From Climacium dendroides (lineage: Eukaryota; Streptophyta; Bryopsida; Hypnales; Climaciaceae), in NCBI GenBank assembly GCA_950106755.1, contig OX467091.1, positions 27,235,538-27,299,537 on the forward strand: a stretch of DNA of 64,000 nucleotides, given 5' to 3'. Shown here piece by piece: positions 1 through 9,713 of this stretch (its first letter is position 1; the number at the start of each line of letters is the position of its first letter). The notes beneath the pieces were generated by a model. It saw only the letters and a program-made list of their open reading frames with translations, was not told where the DNA came from and did no database searches. The translations under genes and the position numbers were made by a program.

Positions 1-219
1 CCTAGTCCGTCGCCTAGTATTTCGAGGCGTCCAAATTTTTTCCATATTGGCATGAGACATAGGATTCTTCTCGTCCACCTTTATTTACTGTCAGATTTTT
101 TGGGTCAATTAAAGTTTCAGCATCCTATGCTTTTGTCATTAACCCAGAAAATCAAAAATAGACAAGTTATAATTAGATTTTAAATAATCATTTCGAGGTC
201 TTTGAAGTTTACAGTGAGA

Positions 220-253
220 CCCTAAACCCTAAACCCTAGAACCCTAGAACCCT
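220..253. repeat. Interstitial telomere-like tract
   Basis: Two perfect CCCTAAA units are followed by degenerate CCCTAGAA units, the complement of plant TTTAGGG telomere repeat. It is far too short for a telomere. Similar isolated CCCTAAA words occur near 40100-40170. Confidence 0.7.
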
Positions 254-1834
254 CAACTCTTAGTCTCCTACATTTCAGATTACGCCATTGTTTTGAGCAA
301 ATTGTAAATTTGTAATATTCATTTGAAATTGTATGCATACAAATTTTAACTAGACATAAAGGATATTATTTTTTATTTATTTTTTCATCATGTAGGATAT
401 TTCAAACGGAAAGAAAAAAACAAGAACATGATTAATATTAGTGATGAAGTGAAACGTTATAATTTACAATTGACCGAATTGAGATGGTGCTACAATCACA
501 ACAATTACTTGAAGGGTTTTGGTTTTGGTTTTGGTTTTGAACCTCATGGACAATTTCCATTGACTTCAAGGTGTTTTGTACATATGGACTTATAGAGAAG
601 CCAAAAATGTATATAACTTATGCATGTCACACACTTCAACGTCATGTTTGTACTGTATTTTGTAATGCCCTTTTTTGATTAGGATTGTTTTAAAAGTAAG
701 GGTATACAAAGAGTGTAAGACTTCACAACATTTTTGGAATTAGTAGAACTCTAAAACCCTGTCGTAATGAGAAAAACATTATAATCTTCTAATCCATAAA
801 AGATATGTTTTTGGGTGGTTTTTTGTTTTTTTGTTTATTTTGTTTATTTTTTGTTTTTTTGTTTTTTTTCCTGGAGAATTTGAAACGTGAAGCAATAAAA
901 TATATTTAGTTTTCATTTGTATAAGTTCTTCTTTTATTTAAGGGTGGGTTTATACTGTGCCTAAAGTCGGATGGAAGGCCGGCCGAATTTGCCTTCAATC
1001 CGGCCTTCAATCTAGCCCTAGTTTTTCCATCTAGCCCTACTTAATGTAAACCCCTTGGGCCGGATTCTAGGGCCGGATTTTCAATTCATGTGCTCTTCAA
1101 TTTTCTCAAGGCTCAATTAAAAAAATATATAAAAATATGCATGTTTATCTTCTTTTAAAAAAATTAAAAACAAAGATTTTTTTCATTTTTTTCATTTTTT
1201 TTTTGTTTCTATATATTTTATTTCTAAAATAAAAAAAGAAGTTTACTTATTTATTATTTAAAAATAAAAAAGAAATTTAATATTTTGGTTTTCTTCTTAT
1301 ATAGAATATGCATTTGTAATCAACATGTTTAATGCTAAAACATAGGTACTTTATTGTAGTCACTTAGATGATTTTCCTTTAAAATTAAAAAAAATAAATC
1401 CATAAGGGAGTTTGTTCTAAAAACACCCATGCTCTAAGAGTGATCATAACGGAGAGGTACATTTTGCTTTATTGATTGTACTAGCACATTTTAGGACATG
1501 GTCACTTTTAATGACCGTTGCCTTTCAACTTAAAAAAATTCATAACTAATTACAGAAAGATCTAAAAAATATGAAAGAAATCAAGTCACTAAAAAATTAT
1601 GAGGATAAAGGGCCTAACATGCATTTCAAAATCTACTCTACAATTTTTTAAATGAATCTTTAATGTGGTTTTTTCTCCAAGATTTAGTGTATTTGAGGCT
1701 CATTTCCAAAAGCCCTAAACACTATGAAAGTCAAGTTTGTGATGGACACTCTTGTACAAAATCTTGAATAAAAAAATCATAATCAATCATTTTGAAAATT
1801 GGATTTTTGATGCTAAAATTAGATTTAAAATAGA

Positions 1835-1836
<2 letters not shown>

Positions 1837-1869
<33 letters not shown>
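1837..1869. repeat. (TA)n microsatellite
   Basis: An uninterrupted TA dinucleotide run of about 32 bases in AT-rich DNA. Confidence 0.9.
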
Positions 1870-1873
<4 letters not shown>

Positions 1874-3031
1874 CTAAGAATAGCAACTTGGTTAAGTATT
1901 ATTAGACTTCAAAGTATAGTTCACACCAAAATTTTGTGCCTTGGATATTTAGAAATTTAGAAAGATTTGGAAAAATGCCAAATAAAAAAGAAATTGAATT
2001 TCTATTCTCATAGATAATTTTCTTTCTTATTTAGTATTTAGGAAGCTTTAATTCATTTAATTAGGATTTGTTATGAAAAAGTTATAGACATTCTTGTAAA
2101 ATTGGGCAATTAAAGCATCTTTTAAAAAAAAATAACTCACAAGATTCATTTGCGAATGCAATTTTTTCATTTTTCCAATTTTCGATGTAATGCCCACAAA
2201 ATTAAGTTTTTTTGAATTTTTGTTTTTTTCTTAGATTCTCAACTCAATTCTCTACTATAAAGATTTAAAGCTCAAAACTCTATAGTGCAAAAATTTGAAT
2301 TTAAAAATGTTCTAAGTCAAAAAATGTAGTTTTTGCATTTACAAAGTGGTCTTGGTACCGTACGTTGAGGTCAGGTTCGTCAGAGCCAAAATGAAATTGT
2401 TTCTTTTTTAATTGAATTATCTTTCATTAATTGAATTTTGAATTTTCAAGATTTCATATATTTTGAATTTTGAATTGGGAATATTTAGTTAATTGTAGCT
2501 ATGGTCCTCCTTTAATACGGAATTGCAAGCTCAATATGACACAAGGCATCACGGAATCTTGCTTTGGGTGGCTAAATTCAAGGCATACTTTTCAAAATCT
2601 TGTTTTATTCAAGCTAAATCAAGCCTTATTGCGATGAAGGCCTTAATGCAAGGAAGGCTAGTAATCCATTTTAGGCTCCAATTTAAATCACCATGATTTC
2701 TAAAGCCAAAATTAAGTCTTCACAAGTAAAGCTTACAATAAGGTAATCAAACTTTACAAGTAAGGCTTTATAGCATAGTTCTCTATGTATGGAATATTAT
2801 TTTATATTATTTTATATTGTTCTTTTTATTTTTTAAACACATTGACAACATTGTTTTTTATTTTTCATCATTTATGAAGATCTTTTTTGAGATTTCAATT
2901 TGTTTTCATCAATTTTTTTGAGATTTCAACTTATATCCTGTTGTAAATTCTGAAAATTTCACTACATGCCATATTTATTTTATTTTTTAATTAATTTTTA
3001 ACGCATCTGACTCTCGCATAGGGTATTCCAA

Positions 3032-3345
3032 GTGATGAACTTCAATGTGCTAGAAAAATGGACCGTCCGCCTGTCCGCCCATCCGCCGTCCACTGTCCGT
3101 CCGCTATCCGTCCGACCGTCCAACCGTCCGCTGTTCGTCCGCCGCGCGGTCGGAGCGTCCGTCCGCAGGCTCCGTACGATGCAGTCGTCCGCAGTTCGTC
3201 GAGGCTGTGCGATTGGACGCGCCAGGGCATACTGCCCGTCCGATCTAGCGGTCCGCCCGTCCGCCCGTCGGTATAAAGAGGGGTGCGGACGGCCCATTCT
3301 ACACAGTTGTTTCCCTTGCGGAGTGGGCTGATCCAGCACCAATTG
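3032..3345 (+). mobile_element. LTR remnant with GTCCG repeats
   Basis: A GC-rich island made of degenerate GTCCG/CCGTCC repeats (about 3058-3270) runs into a TATA-like box (TATAAAG at 3272-3278). About 65 bases further lies the sequence TGGTATCTGTGAGC (3344-3357). This resembles the tRNA-Met primer binding site TGGTATCAGAGC with a two-base insertion. GC-rich U3, TATA box and then a primer-binding-like site is the order expected at the end of a 5' LTR. No gag or pol follows, so this would be a fragment. The several overlapping frames across the repeats are composition artefacts. Confidence 0.4.
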
Positions 3346-3359
3346 GTATCTGTGAGCCC

Positions 3360-4460
3360 CTTCTGACTTGGAGTGTGAACAACTATGAATGAATTAACTT
3401 AATGCAATGGGTTTGTCGGCTTCATTAAGATGTTAAAAAAAATAGTAATTACCCCCTAAATGCTTGAGGCACCAAAATATTAAATATGGTATTTGCAAAA
3501 CTTTGAAGTTCAATAAAACCTAACTATTTTTCATCATTTTAGTAAGCTAATAATTTTGGGAAATTCTTTTTGAAGTCTAGTTTTGGCTCCAGAAGTCCGA
3601 TCTTGAAATTAAATGACAATGATTTTTCTAAAAGAGATTTTATGCAAGGGTACCTTGTGCAATCTTGACTTTTCTTTTGTGTTAAGAGCTTTTGGAAATG
3701 AGCCTCAAATATAGTAGATCTTGGAGGAAAATTCACATTGGAAATTTATATTAAAAAATTATAGAGTAAATTTTGTAAAGGCATAAATTGATTGGGGTTC
3801 TGCAAGTTCGGCCCATTAACCTCATATTCTTTGGGTCCCCAACATTTTAGATTTGCCTTGCCAAAAAGGCTTCAATTTTTTTTTGCGATTTTAACAGCAT
3901 CATAGTCAAATGTTATAATCTTTCACTCTACAAGTGATATTGTTGTGCTTTCTTTTCCTATGCAATCTCTAACAAGTCTAGTTTGAATTTGTATAGTTAC
4001 AATTCCAAAAAAATTGATACATTTTACCAAAATGTGGGCTCTTTGTTCAATTTAGAGCAAATTAAAGGAAGTTGAAATTTGAAAACAAGGCTTGGGCATG
4101 TAGGGGTTACAACATCCTATGTTTATTTGGATGATTGGATTTGTTTGAACCATTGTTTTTTTTGGGGCAATTGAAGGCCCAAATGCCTAAAAATAAATGG
4201 ACTGCACCAAATCTATAGGTTAAATTTGAAGAAAAATTGGATGATAATGCCAAATTGCTTGAATTTGAAAGAAAAAAAATTGGATGAAATTGTGCACATC
4301 AAAGAAACTCATCTGAATATGTGGATGAAAAGGTAGTTCTATCTAAAATATAGATGAATACTAAAAAATTTAGTAACATTATTTTGTCGTTTATTGCCAC
4401 TTTAGCAGTTCTCCAAAAATTGGACCTAAACCCATGGTTTCATCCCAACACCGAAGTTTA
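3360..4460. other. AT-rich gene-free stretch
   Basis: No supported gene. The sequence is AT-rich with many stop codons in all frames, and no element ends were recognised. Confidence 0.5.
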
Positions 4461-4489
4461 TTCCATTTTCCACCCGATCGGACGACCCC

Positions 4490-4885
4490 ACACCGACCCG
4501 CCTTCTCGTCCGCCCCGACTGCCTTCCCGTCCGCCTCCTTGTCTGCCCCGTTCGCCTCCCTGTCCGCCCCGTCCGCCTTCCCGTCCGTTCCGTTCGACTT
4601 CCCGTCCGCCCCGTCCGTCCCATCTACCTTCCCATCCGCCTTGTCCGAATCCTCGTCCGCCTCCCCGTCCGCCCCGTCTGCCTTCCCGTCCGCCCCGTTC
4701 GACTTCCTGTCCACCCCGTCTGCCCCATCTACCTTCTAGTCCGCCTTGTCCGAATCCCCGTCCGCTAATCCGCCCGTCCGCTGGACGGGGACAGTCGGAA
4801 CGTCCTATGTCGGCGGACGTTCGGGAACTGGCGGACGCGGACGCTGGACGTCCGTCCGGACATTCGAACGTCCGGACGTCCATGT
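4490..4885. repeat. CCGTCCGCC-type degenerate tandem repeat island
   Basis: About 400 bases of pyrimidine-rich repeats built on CCGTCCGCC and CCCGTCCGCC, ending in palindromic GGACGTCC/TCCGGA words. It resembles the island at about 3058-3270 and, in reverse orientation, the islands at about 45850-45990 and 50065-50280. Long frames cross it in several phases, which is expected from repeat periodicity and is not evidence of coding. Confidence 0.75.
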
Positions 4886-5606
4886 AACCCTACCGTCACT
4901 ACAATAATGGCAGTGTTTTATGACTGAGGATGACTGGCGACTGCTTGCAGTCATATTCTTGAAGGCCAACACTTTGGGGAAAAATATGACTGCAAAATAT
5001 GACTATCAGTCATTTTTACGCCTTGTACTTCACAAGTGTATACTATACGACCATTAGGAATACCAAAGTACTTCATAGGGAACGTAAGGAACATGTTTAG
5101 GAACGTTGAGTCATATTATCAATTATATTTTCATAGTAGTGAATTTTTTTTTGTTTTGGACAATTCAAGAAAAATACGGGCAATTCTAAAAAAAATATAA
5201 ATAAGCCATCATTTAAAATTTTGAAATCCTAGTCACCTACTTTTTTGGATTTTGAATCCTAGTCACCACTTTTTTAATATTTGAGACCCTAGCCATTATT
5301 TTTTTAGGGTTTTAGAACCCTAGCCGCCACTTTGTAGGGTTTTGAAACCCTAGCCGTCACTTCTTGTGGTTCTTCTTCCTTACCTTCTATTGTCTCTTAG
5401 CTCTCATTTGTTGTTACTTTTTGTTGCATCTCGACTCTTGTTTCTTGTTGCTCTTTATTTCATGTTTTTTGCTTCTTATTGTTGCATCAAAATTCTTTTT
5501 TTCTCTTGCATTTGAACTCTTTCTTTTTTTTAATTCTTGTTTTGTAATTCTTGCTTCTTATTTCTTCTTGTTGCATCTACACTCTCATTTCTTTTTGTTT
5601 CTTGTT

Positions 5607-5765
5607 ATGTCTTAGTTGGTGCTTTTTGTTTCTTCTTGTGTCTTAGTTGTTGCTTCTTATTTCCTCTTGTGTCTTAATTGTTACTTCATGTTGTGTCTCA
5701 GTTGTTGCTTCTTGTTTCTTGTTGTGTCTTAGTTGTTGCTTCTTGTTTCTTGTTGTGTCTAAATT
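5607..5765. repeat. T-rich minisatellite (about 30-bp unit)
   Basis: About five imperfect units of a TCTTAGTTGTTGCTTCTTG-type sequence inside the CACTA element. The membrane-protein-like frames it creates (5364-5615, 5678-5923) are runs of Leu/Phe/Cys from this repeat and are not credible genes. Confidence 0.7.
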
Positions 5766-6309
5766 GTTGCTTAGTTGTTGCTTCTTATTTCTTGTTGCAT
5801 CTTAACTTTTACTTCTTGTTATTTCTTAATACTTATCTTTTTTTTCTTGTTTTTTCCATCATCAATCTTATTCTTTCTATCCTAAACTTGAGCTACATAT
5901 TTTGTATTGTTATAAGCCTTTGAAGGTTGAGCTTTGTTGTTCAATCACTAAAAATTAACCTCTCATTTCTTTAATTGTATATGCAGGCACAAAAAGTTGA
6001 AACAAAGACATTGGAGGCTACTTACAACCCAATGAAGCCATCTTCACATTATTGTAAGGATTGTAGGCCTTATTGGATTGTGTGAATGATTCATTGTGAT
6101 ATATATATTTTGTATTAGTGACTAATAAATGTCAATGAAGATAGTTGTATTTGTCCTTGCATTCTCCTTCTTTAATATGATCATCTCTCATACATCTCTA
6201 AAATCATATATTATGTATTCATTTTTAATTGCATGAGGTTTTTTATTCAATTGTCAAATCGTCTTAATGTATGATAGTTATATATCATATCCATTTAAAA
6301 TGCATTAAA

Positions 6310-7160
6310 AATGTGATTGTAGTTAGTAATATGACTGACAAGAGTCGTATTCTACATCATTCAAAAATATGACTCATGAAAATCATTTTTCACATTAACA
6401 AGAATATGACTCACCGTAGTCATATTCTACATTACTGCAAAATATGACTCACCTTAGTTATATTCCATGTAACCAAAAAATATGACTCATTGCAGTCATA
6501 TTCCATGTTACTACAAAATATGACTAACCGCAATCATATTCCATATCAATGCAAAAAATGACTCACCGCAGTCATATTTCACATCACTACAAAATATGGC
6601 TCACCGCAGTCATATTTCACATCACTGCAAAATATGACTCACTACGGTCATGTTTCACATCACTGCAAAATATGACTCACTCACTGTAGTCATATTCCAC
6701 GTTACTGTAAAATATGACGTACCGCAGACATATTCCACATTACTGCAAAATATGACTCACCGTAGTCATATTCCATGTTACTGCAAAATATGACTAACCA
6801 CAGTCATATTCCATGTCATCAAAAAATATGACTCATCGCAGTCATATTCCACGTCATCAAAAAATATGACTCTACACAATTGTATTCCACGTAGGATTTT
6901 TTTATTTGCCCGGGCAACCCAAGAAAAAGTCAAAACCCTCCTAGGATAGTCAAAGTATATGCCTAGTTGGCATACTATGGCTAAAAATGGATATTCATAC
7001 CCCTCAACCCATATGACTGCCAATATGATTGATGTCTGAAGCGATTGATTCTAAATGATTGGAGTCAGTCATATTCCGAGTCATCTACAGTGATTTCTGC
7101 GTGAGTCATATTTTTTGATTTTACAACTCACTGTAGTCATATTTTGTAGTCATAAAACAC
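6310..7160. repeat. CACTA subterminal palindromic repeat array
   Basis: Roughly fifteen to twenty degenerate units of the form AATATGACTCACCGCAGTCATATT separated by short spacers such as CCACATCACTGCA. AATATGACT and its complement AGTCATATT make each unit a potential hairpin. Similar ATGACT/AGTCAT words occur just inside the left end (about 4916-5010). Arrays like this are the usual transposase binding regions of CACTA elements. Confidence 0.85.
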
Positions 7161-7191
7161 TGCTTTTGTTGTAGTGCGTGCTCCCACATAT

Positions 7192-8121
7192 AGGATCGGA
7201 TCCGAAACGGGTTTCGAAGCGTGGGCCCAGGTTCTGGAATTTTAGGCAAATAGTTAGGGAAATTCCGGCATTCTCGGGACACAGTCACTAGCCTTTCCGG
7301 ATATCTCGGAAGGTTCATTGATTGGTTGTCTAGATTTCCGAATTTCCTTGTCAGGCTTTTATGAGTTGACTTTGGATTTTCAGTTGGTATTTTAATGGTA
7401 GGCAAGTTAGTGGGCTGCCATTCCATTCCATCCCATGCCAATTCCATCTTTGTGCTTTCACGTATGTTATTTCAATTTCTTTCTTAATCTAAGTGAGTTG
7501 GGTATTACTAGCTGCACTTTGCTTACGGAGTTTTAGCTGGTGTATGCATTTGGGTTGTATCCGTGCACTGGAGTAAGAGAGGGACGGGAAAGGAGGAATC
7601 TAGATCTTGAGCTATGGATCTCTTGGGTGTTAAGCTAATCAAAAGGGGATGCAAACTAAGTAAGGGAGTGTGAGCATTACGTGCCTTTAATTTGCCGGAA
7701 CGGCAATCCGGATAAGAAGGTAGAGGTCCCTGCGAGTTTAGAACCAGGTGGGTTCTGTGCGGAGATAAGCGACCGCCAGAGGAAAGGAACTCTCGCTACT
7801 CCGGAAGGTCTACCAACCTCCCCCTTGGTACGTTGTCTTCTCCTTGAAAATCTACTCCCTTGGGTTTGTGAGTTCGGATCCGTCGTTGTAATAAGAAAGG
7901 TGTGAGAATTTCTTTGTGTGACTTGCTTCCGGATCGGCCAATCTGGAAACTGTGAGAGAATACTCCTCCCTCCTCCTTCAACTACGTTGTCTAGGGTGTG
8001 TTGTTGATTAGATTTATGGTGTACAAAGTAACACAAGTGGTGAGTCCCCACCCCTTTCTAGATCAAGGGCAGATCCTCTGAGGGTAAAACAGAGGCAACA
8101 AAAACCGGGAGTTAGAAAAGA
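7192..8121 (+). mobile_element. Truncated gypsy LTR (3' part) upstream of gag
   Basis: This stretch is an inverted match to 9819-10760, which is the distal part of the minus-strand LTR described below, at roughly 90 percent identity by eye. It therefore represents the 3' portion of the same type of large LTR, in plus orientation, leading directly into the gag frame at 8124. The 5' part of the LTR is missing: homology starts at about 7192, close to the right edge of the CACTA element. A small hairpin (CCTCTG...CAGAGG) lies at 8075-8095. Confidence 0.75.
8075..8095 (+). other. Conserved LTR hairpin
   Basis: CCTCTG and CAGAGG pair around the loop AGGGTAAAA. The same stem recurs near the end of the related LTRs at 24847-24867 and 42535-42555 (loop ATGGTAAAA), and in shortened form at 15751-15764. 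The loop contains GGTAAA, which looks like a splice donor. Its role is unknown. Confidence 0.6.
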
Positions 8122-8123
8122 CC

Positions 8124-9713
8124 ATGGTGACCACCACGCGTCTTCGTTACTATAGATTCTGGGGTGAGGAAAGTAAGGATGTAGATGATTGGATGGGAGA
8201 ATTTAAAGCTACCACGGTAGCAAATCAAGAGGATGCAGCTTCTAGACAGAGAATTTTTCAAGGGCTGCTAAAAGGTGAAGCCCTCAGATGGTACCAAGAT
8301 GTTCCGGAAGGTATCCGGGGCAACTGGAATCGTCTGACGGAAATTTTCCTCCGAACTTTCAGAAAAATGGGAGGAGAAGCTAGAGCGTTGGGGAGGCTCA
8401 GTAAAGTGTCCATGCGACCCAATGAGTCAGTCCAGAAATATGGTCAGAGGGTGAAACACCTGATCAAAAAACTAACCACGGACGTAGCCCCGAGTACACA
8501 AGTGGAATGGTATGTGGCAAGTTTTCTGGAAGAGATGGGTTTCCAGATCCGCCTGTCCCGCCCTACAACACTACGGGAAGCCATGGAATCAGTCCAAAAT
8601 TACGAGAATTCAGCCCAATTGTTACGACGGTCTATTAAGAAGAGCGAAAAAAGAGAAAAAGGGAAGAGCAAAAAGTACAAGAATAAGATGAAGCGAAGAG
8701 GAAGGTATTCAGATTCCGAAACTTCAAGCTCTGGAACCGGATCGGATGAGTCATCCAACAACGCCGTCAGCTCAGATAGCGAGGCAGAGACTTCTAGCAA
8801 CAGACGAGCTATGCCAGGCAAAAATGAAAAGGTTAGCAGGAGAACTGTCAAAGTGAAGGTGGAAAAGGACGATTCAAAGAAGCTGATGAAGAGCATCCAA
8901 GAAACGTTGGAAGCAATCAAGGTCAACCTAGCTGACAACCGGATGCCTCAATAGATTGTACCAACTTCCCGAGCTAATGTATGGTGCGCAAGGTGCGGAA
9001 GACTTGGTCATTATGCAAGCGAATGCCCCCAAGGGCACCAAAAGCAGATCCATTTTGTGGACGAAGAGGGAGTATACTACACACTACCGAAACTGAAAGG
9101 ATGTGAAGATCCAGTGAACCTAGTATTCCAGATCCAAACTGGATATGGAAGGGGAAAAGCACCTCAGCAGTTGGTTTGCACTAATCTATATATGCACCCA
9201 GCAGCTGGATCTAGTCAAGGTAATTATTCCACTTCTAGATTTCCGCCCAGATGCTGTTTCGTGTGTGGAAGTCCACAACAATATGCAAATAGCTACCCTC
9301 ATAAAGGGCAGGGACAAGGGGCACCATTAGCTTTACCATGCCAGAATTGTTTACAATACGGTCATGTAACTAATGAGTGTCCAAGACCGCAGTAGATCTG
9401 CACTATCTATAAGCATGTAGAAGTTCCACCTCGTGATCAAACCGGACTCAATTATGGATCCACTGTCGGAATTGAGAATACGGAACAATGACAACCAAAG
9501 GTGGAACTTCCAAAAGTTTTAGAAGAACTTGTTCATCAAGTATCAACTCAAAGTTCCACCAAGAATCGAGGGAATAGGCATAGAACTAGCAAAAAGAGGC
9601 GGAAAGAGAAGCCCAAGATTAGCACTCCAATTCGTGTCATTAATATGACACGAATTATCGTTCCTAGGAACTCTAGTATGATATCGGTTGAATTAGAAGT
9701 ATCCGGATCGTGA
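8124..9713 (+). pseudogene. Ty3/gypsy Gag remnant with zinc knuckles
   Basis: One reading frame runs from ATG 8124 to about 9713 and is broken by three stops (TAG 8952-8954, TAG 9393-9395, TGA 9489-9491). The first 200 codons show the plant retrotransposon Gag pattern, with WMGEFK, the GLLKGEALRWYQDVP block and a later FLRTFRK motif. A Lys/Ser-rich linker follows. Past the first stop come CCHC zinc knuckles, CARCGRLGHYASEC near 8980 and CQNCLQYGHVTNEC near 9340, with a degenerate one between them. A protease-like start may follow before the frame is cut at 9711 by the neighbouring LTR. Gag would package element RNA; this copy is dead. Confidence 0.85.

Larger units (their letters stand above)
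1..2990. other. AT-rich gene-free stretch
   Basis: No open frame of credible length or codon structure lies here on either strand. It holds simple T-rich runs (about 810-875), a short GGTTTT run near 520-540, a TA microsatellite and a short telomere-like tract. A GGCCGG-containing patch at about 970-1080 is the only GC-rich part. I see no recognisable element ends. Confidence 0.6.
4897..7176. mobile_element. Complete non-autonomous CACTA (En/Spm) transposon
   Basis: The element begins CACTACAATAATGGCAGTG and ends with the inverted match ...CACTGCTTTTGTTGTAGTG. Both ends continue into TTTTATGACT. It is flanked by a 3-bp direct duplication, CGT at 4894-4896 and at 7177-7179, the size made by CACTA transposases. 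Length is 2,280 bp. I found no transposase. The interior has a T-rich minisatellite and one short exon-like frame at about 5985-6087 preceded by an AG acceptor. The right third is an array of palindromic subterminal repeats. It must be mobilised by a transposase encoded elsewhere. Confidence 0.9.

Noticed and set aside
220..253. Possible chromosome end
   Set aside because: Only two perfect telomere units; an interstitial remnant is the simple reading.
4354..4887. Long overlapping frames in five phases (for example 177 codons on plus)
   Set aside because: They come from the periodic CCGTCCGCC repeat, give Pro/Arg or Gly/Arg strings in every frame and have no conserved start or domain.
5364..5923. 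Leu/Phe/Cys-rich frames resembling membrane proteins
   Set aside because: Produced by a T-rich minisatellite inside a non-autonomous CACTA element.
6310..7160. Regularly spaced palindromic repeats that could suggest a CRISPR array
   Set aside because: Repeats are degenerate, spacers are themselves repetitive, and they lie inside a CACTA element with clear ends.
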